Made by a program: the position numbers and the translations under genes. Below, in pieces: positions 18,086-26,572 of a stretch of DNA of 64,000 nt. The stretch comes from Marmoricola endophyticus (GTDB taxonomy: Bacteria; Actinomycetota; Actinomycetes; Propionibacteriales; Nocardioidaceae): the NCBI RefSeq assembly GCF_014644415.1, contig NZ_BMKQ01000001.1:2989217-3053216 (forward strand). Reading direction: 5' to 3'. The number at the start of each line of letters is the position of its first letter. Positions within the stretch are counted from its first letter, which is position 1. The notes below the pieces were generated by a model, which saw nothing but the letters and a program-made list of their open reading frames with translations, did not search any database and was not told where the DNA came from.

Positions 18086-19620
18086 TGGCTCGGCTCGGCC
18101 ATGGAGAGCGTGACCTGGTCGAGGCCGGAGAGGTTGCGCACCACCTGTACACGATCGCAGTACTCGGCGTACGACGGCAGGTCGCAGCGCCCCAGCGCCC
18201 AGGAGTACTTCGGCTCGGGCGTGAGCCACACCGTCTCCCGGGCCCGTCGGGTCAGCTCCTCGAAGTGCCGCAGCCCCGGGTCGTGGGCGTTGCCGCGGCC
18301 GTCGCCGAGCACGACCAGCGTGGTGCGGCGCGTGACGGCGGAGCCGTACTCCTCGAGGAAGTCCTCGAAGACCGAGCCGTAGTCGGAGTCGGCGTCCACG
18401 TCGAGCACCCCACCGGCGGGCAGGCCGGACATCACCAGCGACAGCGCCTCGGTGATGTGGTGCTCGGAGAACAGGTCGGTGATCTCGACGACGTCCTTGA
18501 CGAAGGCGAAGGTACGCACCGAGGACGCCAGCGACTGCAGGCTGTGCACGAGGTGCAGGGTGAACCGTGCGGCCGAGCGCACCGACAGCGAGACGTCGCA
18601 CAGCACGAGCAGGTGCGGGCGGTCCTCCACCTTGCTGACCGTCACCGGCCGGAACGGGACGCCGTCGTACCTCATGTTCGCCCGCATCGTCCGTGCGCCG
18701 TCGACCACGCCCCGCGCCGCGGCCTTGCGCCGCGGCCTCGGCGCGCCGTGCAGGCTGCGCAGCAGCCGGCGCAGCGCCTCCTCGAGGTCGGCGCGCTCCT
18801 GCTCCTCGACGGTCTCGGCCTGGGCCGCCTGGACCTCCCGCTCCTCGAGCTCGTGCTCCATCGCGAGCAGGCTCTCCAGGTGCTGCTTGAGCTTCTCGGG
18901 GAGCCCCTCGAGGAACGGCGCCAGCCGGTCGCGCAGTGCCGCCAGCGAGCCGAGGGTGTCGCCGTCGTCGAGGAGCTGGTCGTCGGGGTCGACCTCGTCG
19001 AGCCAGGCCAGCAGCGCCATCTCCTGGGCGACGGTCAGCTCGGTGTCCAGCTCCATCCCGGGGTTGGTCTGCAGCTCGCCGGGGTTGCCGGGGTTGTGCA
19101 TGCGGTTGGTGGTGATCTGGACGCGCGCGGCGTCCTCGCTGTCGTCCCCGGTCCTCTCGTTGGACAGCACGATCTCGTCGGTCAGGGCGGCCATGTCGAT
19201 CTTGTTGGCCTCCTGGTGCAGGTTGTACTGCTGCGCCAGGTCCTCGGGGTCGAAGTAGTCCTTGATGTCGTCCGGCGCCCCGTGGAAGTGGCCCTCCTCC
19301 GGGGTGTCGCCGGGCTCCTCGGAGAGCGTGAACTCCTGGGTCTCGCCCTCGTCGGTCAGGTCGTCGTGCCCGTGACCGTGCCCGACCTGCTCATCGAGCA
19401 CCGCCCGCAGCCCGAAGAACCGGTCGAAGACGCGGTCGAAGGTCTCGGCGTCGCGACGGTCCTTGACCAGGCTCACCGACAACGCCGAGCGGAGCACCTC
19501 GCGCTGCTCCAGCACGCTGGGCTGGGCGACCGCGTGCATGGCGTCCAGCGCCTCGGCGGTCGAGACGCGTACGCCGTGCAGCCGCAGCAGCCGGATGAAC
19601 CGGTGGACCGCGCCCTCCAC
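18082..19620 (-). CDS. VWA-domain protein partnering MoxR
   Basis: 512 residues from a GTG with a GGGGGCGGG SD; the frame is open further upstream but that overlaps the moxR end. An acidic, Glu/Gln-rich middle (about residues 190-310) carries a coiled coil. The C-terminal VWA domain has the MIDAS motif DVSLS near residue 341. MoxR-VWA pairs act as chaperones that insert metals or cofactors. A GHGHGHDD stretch may bind metal. It is 10 bp downstream of moxR, so the two are co-transcribed and probably mature the Mno-like dehydrogenase. Confidence 0.85.
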   Translation of the reverse strand: MEGAVHRFIRLLRLHGVRVSTAEALDAMHAVAQPSVLEQREVLRSALSVSLVKDRRDAETFDRVFDRFFGLRAVLDEQVGHGHGHDDLTDEGETQEFTLSEEPGDTPEEGHFHGAPDDIKDYFDPEDLAQQYNLHQEANKIDMAALTDEIVLSNERTGDDSEDAARVQITTNRMHNPGNPGELQTNPGMELDTELTVAQEMALLAWLDEVDPDDQLLDDGDTLGSLAALRDRLAPFLEGLPEKLKQHLESLLAMEHELEEREVQAAQAETVEEQERADLEEALRRLLRSLHGAPRPRRKAAARGVVDGARTMRANMRYDGVPFRPVTVSKVEDRPHLLVLCDVSLSVRSAARFTLHLVHSLQSLASSVRTFAFVKDVVEITDLFSEHHITEALSLVMSGLPAGGVLDVDADSDYGSVFEDFLEEYGSAVTRRTTLVVLGDGRGNAHDPGLRHFEELTRRARETVWLTPEPKYSWALGRCDLPSYAEYCDRVQVVRNLSGLDQVTLSMAEPSQ

Positions 19621-19630
19621 GACCCGCCCC

Positions 19631-20869
19631 CTACACCGGCCGCTTGCGGGCGCCGCCGAAGGACCGCGAGCCCTGGCCGGCCGACACCGACCGTCCGCCG
19701 CCGGCCGAGCGGGTCGACTTCGGCTTCGAGCCGGTGGCATCGGGGCCGCCGTACGTCCCCGGGTGACGACCGGGGTCGTCGCGCCGAGCCCGTACGTCGC
19801 GTCCGTCCGGACCTCCTGCACCGCCGGCGTCGGCGTCGCCCGCGTCGTCGTGCGAGTGGTCCGCCCCGTGCCCGTGGCCATGACCGTGACCGTGCCCGTG
19901 ATCGAGGGAGTCGGGCACCTCGGCGTTGGGGTCGACGAGGTGCGGGATGGCGCTGACCGCGCGCTTGAGGTCGCGCTCGTACTTGATCACCACGTTGAGC
20001 GTGCTGGACAAGACGTCGGAGGTCAGCTCGTTCACGCCGAGCACCGCCAGCGTGCGCGCCCAGTCGATCGTCTCGGAGATGCTCGGCGCCTTGCGCAGCT
20101 CCATCTCGCGCAGCTCCCGGACGATGTCGACCAGCCGGCGTGCCAGCGACTCCGAGAGCCCGGTGTCCTTGGACCGGATGATGTCCAGCTCGCGCTCGGC
20201 GGTCGGGTAGTCGAGGAACAGGTGGAGGCAGCGGCGCTTGAGCGCGGCGGAGAGGTCACGGGTGTTGTTCGAGGTGAGGACGACGTACGGCATCGTCCTC
20301 GCGCGCACCGTGCCGACCTCGGGGATGGAGATCTGGAACTCGCTGAGCAGCTCGAGCAGCACCGCCTCCAGGGCCTCGTCGGCCCGGTCGACCTCGTCGA
20401 TGAGGAGGACGACCGGCTCCTCGGAGGTGATCGCCTCCAGCAGCGGGCGGGGGGTCAGGAACCGCTCGGAGAAGAACACGCTGTCCTGCTCGGCGATCCG
20501 CTCGACCGACTCGGCCAGGTCGGCGGCGTCCTCGACGACCTGGCCGATCTTCTCGCGCAGGATCTGGGTGTACAGCATCTGCTTGCCGTAGTCCCACTCG
20601 TAGAGCGCCTTGGTCTCGTCCTGCCCCTCGTAGCACTGCAGCCGCAGCAGCCGCCGGCCGGTGACCTCGGCCAGGCTCGTCGCCAGCTGGGTCTTGCCGA
20701 CACCCGCGGGGCCCTCGAGCAGCACCGGCTTGTTCATCCGGGTCTGCAGGAAGACGGTCGTGGCCAGCCGGTCGTCGGTGAGGTAGCCCGCGTCCTGGAA
20801 CTGTCGGGCGGCGTCTGCGACGTCGGTGAAGCCGGGGTGGACGGCGGCTGGGTCGTCGGTGTCGGTCAC
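19631..20869 (-). CDS. MoxR-family AAA+ ATPase with His-rich tail
   Basis: 412 residues. Walker A GPAGVGKT at residues 53-60, Walker B LLIDEVDRAD, sensor-1 LTSNNTRDLS. The AAA+ core ends near residue 315. The remaining tail has an alternating His-Gly run followed by HSHDD (about 322-345), then a Gly/Arg-rich disordered end. The ATPase presumably works with the adjacent VWA protein in metal or cofactor loading of the Mno-like enzyme, and the His-Gly run looks like a metal store or metal-handling arm. Confidence 0.88.
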   Translation of the reverse strand: MTDTDDPAAVHPGFTDVADAARQFQDAGYLTDDRLATTVFLQTRMNKPVLLEGPAGVGKTQLATSLAEVTGRRLLRLQCYEGQDETKALYEWDYGKQMLYTQILREKIGQVVEDAADLAESVERIAEQDSVFFSERFLTPRPLLEAITSEEPVVLLIDEVDRADEALEAVLLELLSEFQISIPEVGTVRARTMPYVVLTSNNTRDLSAALKRRCLHLFLDYPTAERELDIIRSKDTGLSESLARRLVDIVRELREMELRKAPSISETIDWARTLAVLGVNELTSDVLSSTLNVVIKYERDLKRAVSAIPHLVDPNAEVPDSLDHGHGHGHGHGHGADHSHDDAGDADAGGAGGPDGRDVRARRDDPGRHPGTYGGPDATGSKPKSTRSAGGGRSVSAGQGSRSFGGARKRPV

Positions 20870-20909
20870 GCGGTGCTCCTGCCGGGGTGGCGGTGGGTGG
20901 GTCGGTGCG

Positions 20910-21004
20910 GGAGGTCTCGACGTCCTCCCTCGCTAGCGCTCGGTTCGGGCTCGACCACCCGCGGAGGGCCTAGGCGGTCGAGCAGCGAGCGCGTCGAGAC
21001 CTCC
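20910..21004. repeat. Pair of inverted dispersed-repeat copies
   Basis: GGAGGTCTCGACG (20910-20922) and CGTCGAGACCTCC (20992-21004) are perfect inverted arms. The left copy (20911-20959, minus orientation) reads GGTGGTCGAGC, CGAGCGCTAGCGAGG, GTCGAGACC along its length. The right copy (20976-21003, plus) is a shortened version. The whole sits in the 205-bp gap between mno and moxR. A third full copy is at 62828-62874 and an end fragment at 32575-32589. Confidence 0.7.
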
Positions 21005-21074
21005 GTACGAGCTGGCGGCCCGAACCGGACCGGGCGACGCGATCGCGCGCCACCCGGTCCGGTGTCCGGGGTGC

Positions 21075-22367
21075 TCAGGTGAGCAGGTCGTCCAGGTCGC
21101 CGTTCATGCAGTGCTCGACCACGGGGCGCACCGTCTCGAAGGTGCACTCCTTGGCGTTGCCCGGGGTGCAGGCGTCGTCGAGGACGTGGTTCGTGATCGC
21201 GTCCACGTCCTCCTCGTCGCCCTTGATGACACCGCGACCCTCGTAGTACTTCGTCGGGCCCTCGCCCAGCCGGTTCTTCGAGTAGGTGTCCTTGGTGACG
21301 TCGGTGAACTTCTCGGTGATGCCGACGTCGCGCAGCAGCCGGATCGCGGCGGCGAGGGCGGCGTCCGCGGCCTGCGGCTTGGTCATGCCGTGGGTGTCGA
21401 CGCCCATCGCCTCGGCGATGTCGGCGAAGCGGGCGTACTGCGTGGGCATGTTGAACGCCCACACCCGCGGCAGCGCGATCGCGTTGTTCAGCCCGTGGTG
21501 GGTGTCGTAGAACGCCGAGACCGCGTGCGAGATCGAGTGGATGATGCCGAGGCCGCCGGAGTTGAAGGCCTGGGCGGCGATGTACTGGGCGTACATCATG
21601 CCCTCGCGGCCCTTAAGGTCCTGACCGTTCCAGGTGGCCTCGCGCAGGTTCTCCGCGGTCAGCTTGATCGCCCGGATCGCGTTGCCGAGAGACGGCTCGA
21701 AGTTCAGCCGCGAGACGTACGGCTCGGAGGCGTGCGCGAGCACGTCGAAGCCGCACTGGGCCGTGTAGTCGATCGGGCAGTCGTAGTAGAGCACCGGGTC
21801 GTCGATGGCCAGCGTGGTCACCGCGGCGTCGTCGAAGGCGACGTACTTGTGCGGGTTGTCGGGGTCGGTCGTGGTGTCGGTGATGACGTACGCCCAGGAG
21901 GTCTCCGAGCCGGTGCCCGCCGTGGTGGAGACGGCGATGTGCGGCGGGTTCTTCGGGTTCTCGGACATGTTGAAGCCCTCGAACTCGTTGACGTTGCGGC
22001 CGTCGTGCGCGACGGAGACACGGGCGCCCTTGCAGGCGTCGTGCGAGGAGCCGCCGCCGATGGAGACGAAGGAGTCGCACTTGTTCTCCTGGTAGAGCGC
22101 GACGGCGTCCATCGTGTTGTAGTCCTTGGGGTTGGACTCGACCTTGTCGTACAGCACCACCTCGAGGCCGTGGTACTTCATCGACTCGCAGATCTTGTGG
22201 ACGATGTCGGTGCCGCGCAGACCGGAGGTCATCACCAGCGTCTTCTGAAAACCCAGCTTCAGCGCCTCCGGGCCGATCATCTCGTGCCCGCCGGGGCCCA
22301 TCAGCGCCCGCGGGAAGGGGTGGAACTCCTTGATCGGGAACGGCTTGAGCAGCTCGTCAACTTGCAT
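21075..22367 (-). CDS. mno: NDMA-dependent methanol/alcohol dehydrogenase, Mno type
   Basis: 430 residues. The N-terminus MQVDELLKPFPIKEFHPFPRA, GGGSSHDACKGARV and HSISHAVSAFYDTHHGLNNA are characteristic of methanol:NDMA oxidoreductases, decameric zinc/magnesium family III dehydrogenases with tightly held NAD(H). Mycofactocin is the natural electron acceptor of such enzymes in mycobacteria. It is divergent from mftA, across a 228-bp shared control region. Likely substrates are methanol or other short primary alcohols. Low-frequency use of rare codons (one TTAAGG stretch) is unremarkable. Confidence 0.88.
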   Translation of the reverse strand: MQVDELLKPFPIKEFHPFPRALMGPGGHEMIGPEALKLGFQKTLVMTSGLRGTDIVHKICESMKYHGLEVVLYDKVESNPKDYNTMDAVALYQENKCDSFVSIGGGSSHDACKGARVSVAHDGRNVNEFEGFNMSENPKNPPHIAVSTTAGTGSETSWAYVITDTTTDPDNPHKYVAFDDAAVTTLAIDDPVLYYDCPIDYTAQCGFDVLAHASEPYVSRLNFEPSLGNAIRAIKLTAENLREATWNGQDLKGREGMMYAQYIAAQAFNSGGLGIIHSISHAVSAFYDTHHGLNNAIALPRVWAFNMPTQYARFADIAEAMGVDTHGMTKPQAADAALAAAIRLLRDVGITEKFTDVTKDTYSKNRLGEGPTKYYEGRGVIKGDEEDVDAITNHVLDDACTPGNAKECTFETVRPVVEHCMNGDLDDLLT

Positions 22368-22406
22368 GGCGTGGACCTCCTGGGTGTCGTCCGTGGCTGT
22401 ACGGCG

Positions 22407-22426
22407 AACCTAGGAGCGCTGTGACC
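22407..22426 (-). promoter_or_regulatory. mno promoter candidate
   Basis: Read on the minus strand: GGTCAC (22426-22421), eight bases, then TAGGTT (22412-22407) as -10. The arrangement matches those before mftA and the iron alcohol dehydrogenase. Confidence 0.5.
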
Positions 22427-22473
22427 TGCGCAACAGGCGGGTTTCGACAAACGCACCGGCGAGGCAGTGCCCG

Positions 22474-22493
22474 ACCTGTCCGTTCGCACAGGT
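22474..22493. promoter_or_regulatory. ACCTGT-N8-ACAGGT operator candidate
   Basis: An inverted repeat with 8-bp spacer in the middle of the mno-mftA divergent region. The sequence GCCCGACCTGTCCG around its left arm is identical to that at 13226-13239 before the DUF4242 gene. Likely target of MadR or another alcohol-responsive regulator. Confidence 0.5.
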
Positions 22494-22523
22494 AGGCGAC
22501 GCGACTGGGACGGTTGTGGCTCA

Positions 22524-22543
22524 GGTCACCTCCTGACTAGCGT
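22524..22543 (+). promoter_or_regulatory. mftA promoter candidate
   Basis: GGTCAC (22524-22529), eight bases, TAGCGT (22538-22543). A TTGTGG at 22514-22519 is 18 bases before the -10 and could be the -35 box. Transcription would start about 45 bases before mftA. Confidence 0.5.
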
Positions 22544-22595
22544 GACGCCACGAGGTGCCCGCGAACCGTGGGCACGCGACGAGGGGAGCTGTGCG

Positions 22596-22691
22596 ATGAA
22601 CGAGCCCGAGGTGCAGGACCAGGTGGAGGCGCCGGCCGAGGAGGTCCTCGTCGAGGAGGTCTCCATCGACGGCATGTGCGGCGTCTACTGA
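22596..22691 (+). CDS. mftA: Mycofactocin precursor peptide MftA
   Basis: 31 residues, starting at the ATG eight bases after GAGGGGAG. The peptide is acidic and Val/Glu-rich and ends in SIDGMCGVY; the C-terminal IDGxxGVY-type end with Val-Tyr is the mycofactocin core, from which MftC makes the Val-Tyr-derived lactam. Its TGA overlaps the ATG of mftB. Confidence 0.95.
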   Translation: MNEPEVQDQVEAPAEEVLVEEVSIDGMCGVY

Positions 22692-22996
22692 TGACCGCCA
22701 CGCCCGACGCGGAGCGGGGCACTCCGCTCCGCGTCCGGGCGGAGGCCGCCTGGCGCCTCAGCGACTCCGTGTCGCTGCGCCCCGAGCCCTTCGGCGCCCT
22801 CGCCTACGACTTCCGCACCCGACGGCTGAGCTTCCTCAAGACGCCGACCCTGGTCGACGTGGTCCGCGGTCTCGCCGACCACGACACCGCCGGTGAGGCC
22901 CTGACCGCGGCCGGCGTCACGCCGCAGCAGGAGTCGTCGTACCTCTCCGCCCTGACCACCCTGGCCGGCAGCGGCCTGATCGAGGAGCGTCCATGA
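22691..22996 (+). CDS. mftB: Mycofactocin chaperone MftB (PqqD-like)
   Basis: 101 residues from the ATG overlapping the mftA stop (TGATG). The sequence has the RiPP-recognition-element layout: WRLSDSVSLRPEPFGALAYDF, then LSFLKTPTLVDVVRGL. MftB binds the MftA leader and delivers it to MftC. The stop overlaps the mftC start. Confidence 0.92.
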   Translation: MTATPDAERGTPLRVRAEAAWRLSDSVSLRPEPFGALAYDFRTRRLSFLKTPTLVDVVRGLADHDTAGEALTAAGVTPQQESSYLSALTTLAGSGLIEERP

Positions 22997-24261
22997 CCCT
23001 CGCACCCGAGCGACGCGCCACGCCCGCCCCGGCCCGGCCCGTACGACCCACCACCGGCCCGCTGGTCGACCAGTTCGAGTTCGGCCTCGACGCACCGATC
23101 TGCCTGACCTGGGAGCTGACGTACGCCTGCAACCTGGCCTGCACCCACTGCCTGAGCAGCTCGGGGCGCCGCGACCCGGACGAGCTGAGCACCGAGGAGT
23201 GCAAGGCGCTGATCGACGAGTTCGAGCGGATGCAGATCTTCTACGTCAACATCGGCGGCGGCGAGCCGACGGTGCGACCGGACTTCTGGGAGCTGCTCGA
23301 CTACGCCGTCGCGCACCACGTGGGCGTGAAGTTCTCCACCAACGGCTTCCGGATCACCCCGGAGCGTGCGGCGAAGCTGGCGGCCACCGACTACGTCGAC
23401 GTCCAGGTCTCGCTGGACGGCGCCACCGCCGAGGTCAACGACTCGGTGCGGGGGAGGGGGACGTACGACGCCGCCCTGCGCGCGATGGCCAACCTGCGTG
23501 ACGCGGGGATGAAGGACTTCAAGATGTCGGTGGTGTGCACCCGGCACAACATCGGCCAGCTCGACGAGTTCAAGGCGATCGCGGACACCTACGGCGCCCA
23601 GCTGCGGCTGACCCGGCTGCGCCCGTCGGGCCGCGGGGCCGACGTGTGGGACGAGCTGCACCCGCTGCCGGAGCAGCAGCGCGAGCTCTACGACTGGCTG
23701 GTGGCCAACGGCGACCAGGTGCTCACCGGGGACTCGTTCTTCCACCTCTCGGCCTTCGCCGAGGACGGGCAGGGGGCGCTGCCGGGGCTCAACCTGTGCG
23801 GCGCCGGTCGCGTGGTGTGCCTGGTGGACCCGGTCGGCGACGTGTACGCCTGCCCCTTCGCCATCCACGACCGGTTCAAGGCCGGCAACGTGCGCGACGG
23901 TGCCGGCGCCACCGACTTCGACACCGTGTGGAAGCACTCGGAGCTGTTCACCGACCTGCGCAGCCCGCAGACCGGCGGCGCCTGCACGAAGTGCTCGGCG
24001 TACGACTCCTGCCGCGGCGGCTGCATGGCGGCGAAGTTCTTCACCGGGCTGCCGCTGGACGGACCCGACCCCGAGTGTGTCAAGGGGAACGCGGCCTCGA
24101 GCCTCGAGGCCCGCGACCGCGGTGGCCTGCCGGGGACCTCGCAGGACCACTCGCACAAGGGGACGGTCCGGAACGCGCCGGTGCCGCTGACCCTGATGCG
24201 CCGGCCACCGTCCGGGGCGTGCGACGAGAGCCCGCTGGTGCCCGGCCGCAGCTTCGGCTGA
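22993..24261 (+). CDS. mftC: Mycofactocin radical SAM maturase MftC
   Basis: 422 residues. The radical SAM cluster Cys46, Cys50 and Cys53 are in CNLACTHC; the GGGEPTVRPDF loop binds SAM. The C-terminal SPASM region holds auxiliary-cluster cysteines (CGAGRVVC, CPF, CTKCSAYDSCRGGC). MftC oxidatively decarboxylates the C-terminal Tyr of MftA and then forms the valine-tyramine crosslink. The stop is followed by a 78-bp gap holding two imperfect repeats. Confidence 0.95.
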   Translation: MTLAPERRATPAPARPVRPTTGPLVDQFEFGLDAPICLTWELTYACNLACTHCLSSSGRRDPDELSTEECKALIDEFERMQIFYVNIGGGEPTVRPDFWELLDYAVAHHVGVKFSTNGFRITPERAAKLAATDYVDVQVSLDGATAEVNDSVRGRGTYDAALRAMANLRDAGMKDFKMSVVCTRHNIGQLDEFKAIADTYGAQLRLTRLRPSGRGADVWDELHPLPEQQRELYDWLVANGDQVLTGDSFFHLSAFAEDGQGALPGLNLCGAGRVVCLVDPVGDVYACPFAIHDRFKAGNVRDGAGATDFDTVWKHSELFTDLRSPQTGGACTKCSAYDSCRGGCMAAKFFTGLPLDGPDPECVKGNAASSLEARDRGGLPGTSQDHSHKGTVRNAPVPLTLMRRPPSGACDESPLVPGRSFG

Positions 24262-24281
24262 CCCGGCGTGGGACGGCCGCC

Positions 24282-24335
24282 GACCCGGCGCGTGTGCGGG
24301 TGCAGAACGGCGTGACCCGGCGTCTGTGGGGGTGC
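24282..24335 (+). repeat. Two imperfect 22-bp direct repeats between mftC and mftE
   Basis: Copies at 24282-24303 and 24314-24335 both begin GACCCGGCG and end GGGTGC, differing at two positions; ACCCGGCG also occurs at 24261-24268. They occupy most of the gap in an otherwise tightly packed operon and end just before the mftE start. Confidence 0.5.
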
Positions 24336-24339
24336 GCGG

Positions 24340-25053
24340 ATGGCTGAGCGGCTCGCCGCCGCGGCCTGGACCGAGCTGGACGGACGATCGCCGCTGCTGC
24401 TGGTGCCGGTCGGCGCGCTCGAGCAGCACGGTCCGCACCTGCCGTGCGGCACCGACGCCCTTGTCGCGACCACCGTCTGCGCGATGGTCGCGGAGCGGCT
24501 CGGCGGGGACGTGCTGGTCGCGCCGACGGTGTCGTACGGCGCGTCCGGCGAGCACGAGGGCTTCCCCGGCACCGTGTCGATCGGGCACGAGGCGCTGCAC
24601 CTCCTCCTCGTCGAGCTGGGGCGCTCGGCCTGCCGCTGGGCGGGCCGGCTGGTGCTGGTCAACGGTCACGGCGGCAACGTCGCGACCGTCCGCTCGGCGG
24701 TCACCCAGCTGCGGGTCGAGGGGCGAGACGTCGCGTGGACCTCGACCGCCACGCCCGGGGCGGACGCGCACGCGGGGGTCACGGAGACCTCGGTGCTGCT
24801 GCACCTCGTTCCCGACGAGGTCAGGCAGGAGCGCCTCGCCGTCGGTGCCACCGAGCCGGTCGAGGAGCTGTTGCCCGCGCTGCGCGAGGGCGGAGTACGC
24901 GCGGTGTCGGCCAGCGGGGTGCTGGGGGATCCGCGCGGCGCGAGCGCCGCGCACGGCCGCGAGGTCCTCGAGAGCGTCGTCGTCCGGGTGATCGACGAGA
25001 TCGGGATCGCCGACCCCGACCCGCGCGGGCGGCTGCGCGGGACGGCCCGGTGA
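24340..25053 (+). CDS. mftE: Mycofactocin peptidase MftE (creatininase family)
   Basis: 237 residues. Metal ligands Glu28, His30 and Asp39 lie in EQHGPHLPCGTD, with NGHGGN further on, the creatininase-family pattern. MftE cuts the modified MftA to release the C-terminal dipeptide product AHDP. The stop overlaps the GTG of mftF. Confidence 0.92.
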   Translation: MAERLAAAAWTELDGRSPLLLVPVGALEQHGPHLPCGTDALVATTVCAMVAERLGGDVLVAPTVSYGASGEHEGFPGTVSIGHEALHLLLVELGRSACRWAGRLVLVNGHGGNVATVRSAVTQLRVEGRDVAWTSTATPGADAHAGVTETSVLLHLVPDEVRQERLAVGATEPVEELLPALREGGVRAVSASGVLGDPRGASAAHGREVLESVVVRVIDEIGIADPDPRGRLRGTAR

Positions 25054-26498
25054 CCCCGCCGGCCAGCGAGACCCTCCCCGACGGGTTCGCGGTACGCCTC
25101 TCGCCGCGTACGAAGGTCCGCGACGGCGGCCGCTGCCTGGTCGGCGGGACGGCCGGGCGGGTGGTGTTCCTGGCCCCCGCCGCCGTCGAGCGGCTGGCAG
25201 AGCCGACCGGCCTCGTCGTCCGCGACCAGACCTCGCGGCGGCTCGCCCGGCTGCTCCTGGACCGCGGGCTGGCCGACCCCTGCTGGCCCGCGTGGGCGCG
25301 CACCCCGGCCGAGGAGGACGAGGCGGTCGGTGACGTCACCGTCGTCGTCCCCGTCCTCGACCGGCCGGACGCGCTGGCCCGGCTGCTCGGCGCACTGCCG
25401 CGCGAGATCCCCGTCGTGGTGGTCGACGACGGGTCGCGCGACCCCGCGTCGATCGGCCGCGTCGCCGCGGCCGCCGGTGCGGACGTCGTACGCCACGAGC
25501 GCAACGCGGGGCCCGCCGCGGCCCGCAACTCCGGCCTCGCGCGGGTCACGACGCCGTACGTCGCCTTCGTCGACTCCGACGTCGTCCCCGAGCCCGGCTG
25601 GTTGTCCGTGCTCCGCCGGCACCTCGCCGACCCGGCGACGGGGCTCGTCGCCCCGCGGGTCCACGGGGTGACGAGCGGGGCGGACGCGGGCTGGCTGACG
25701 CGCTACGAGGAGGTCCGCTCCAGCCTGGACCTCGGCCACGACCCGGCGGCCGTCCGCATCCTCGGCACGGTGGCGTACGTCCCCAGCGCCTGCGTCCTCG
25801 CCCGTGTCGACGCGCTGGGGGAGGGGTTCGCCACCTCGATGCGCTCGGGGGAGGACGTCGACCTCGTCTGGCGCCTCCTCGGCGCCGGCTGGCGGGTGCG
25901 GTACGAGCCGGGCGCCGCCGTGCGCCACGACCACCGCACGACCGTGCGGGCGTGGCTCGGGCGCAAGGCGTTCTACGGCTCCTCGGCCGGCCGGTTGGCC
26001 GAGCGGCACGGCGACGCCGTCGCGCCGATGGTCCTCTCGGCCTGGACCGCCGTGCTCACCGGCGCGGTGCTGGCTCAGCGGCGGTGGTCGGTCCCGGTGG
26101 CACTGGGCTCGTGGGGCGTCGCGACCGTCGGGCTCTCACGACGCCTCGAGCGAGCGGACTCGCCGCTGCGGACCGCCGCACGGCTGACCCTCGAGGGAGC
26201 GGCGGCGGCCCACGGGCAGGCCGCCTCGGCGCTGTGCCGGCACTACTGGCCGGTCTCGGTCGTCGTCTCCGCGTTCTCCGTGCGCGCGCGGCGGGCACTG
26301 CTGGTCGCGGCCGTCGTCGACGCCGCGCTGGACCACCACCACCGGCGGCCCCGGCTGGACCCCGCCCGCTACCTGGTCGCTCGGCGGCTCGACGACGCGG
26401 CCTACGGTGCCGGCCTGTGGGGCGGGGTGATGTCCCGGGTCGCCCGCGGTCGCTCGTGGGGCGCGCTGCGTGCCCTGGCGCCGCAGTGGCGCTCGTGA
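25050..26498 (+). CDS. mftF: Mycofactocin glycosyltransferase MftF
   Basis: 482 residues from a GTG overlapping the mftE stop. An N-terminal PqqD-like/RRE segment (about 1-85) precedes a GT2 family domain: TVVVPVLDRPDALARLL, VVVDDGS, and the DSD metal motif in VAFVDSDVVPEPGW. C-terminal hydrophobic stretches (AWTAVLTGAVLAQ) could associate with the membrane. MftF adds the oligoglucose chain to the mycofactocin aglycon. Confidence 0.92.
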   Translation: MTPPASETLPDGFAVRLSPRTKVRDGGRCLVGGTAGRVVFLAPAAVERLAEPTGLVVRDQTSRRLARLLLDRGLADPCWPAWARTPAEEDEAVGDVTVVVPVLDRPDALARLLGALPREIPVVVVDDGSRDPASIGRVAAAAGADVVRHERNAGPAAARNSGLARVTTPYVAFVDSDVVPEPGWLSVLRRHLADPATGLVAPRVHGVTSGADAGWLTRYEEVRSSLDLGHDPAAVRILGTVAYVPSACVLARVDALGEGFATSMRSGEDVDLVWRLLGAGWRVRYEPGAAVRHDHRTTVRAWLGRKAFYGSSAGRLAERHGDAVAPMVLSAWTAVLTGAVLAQRRWSVPVALGSWGVATVGLSRRLERADSPLRTAARLTLEGAAAAHGQAASALCRHYWPVSVVVSAFSVRARRALLVAAVVDAALDHHHRRPRLDPARYLVARRLDDAAYGAGLWGGVMSRVARGRSWGALRALAPQWRS

Positions 26499-26572
26499 CT
26501 TCCGGGATCGGCGCGGCGGGCGACCACCGGGCGGGTAGCGTGACCCCGACCACACGACCGGGGAGCGACTCG

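Noticed and set aside
18040-19956. Plus-strand frame opposite the VWA gene
   Set aside because: Val/Leu/Gly-rich shadow with no motif; the minus-strand VWA gene has a MIDAS motif and an SD.
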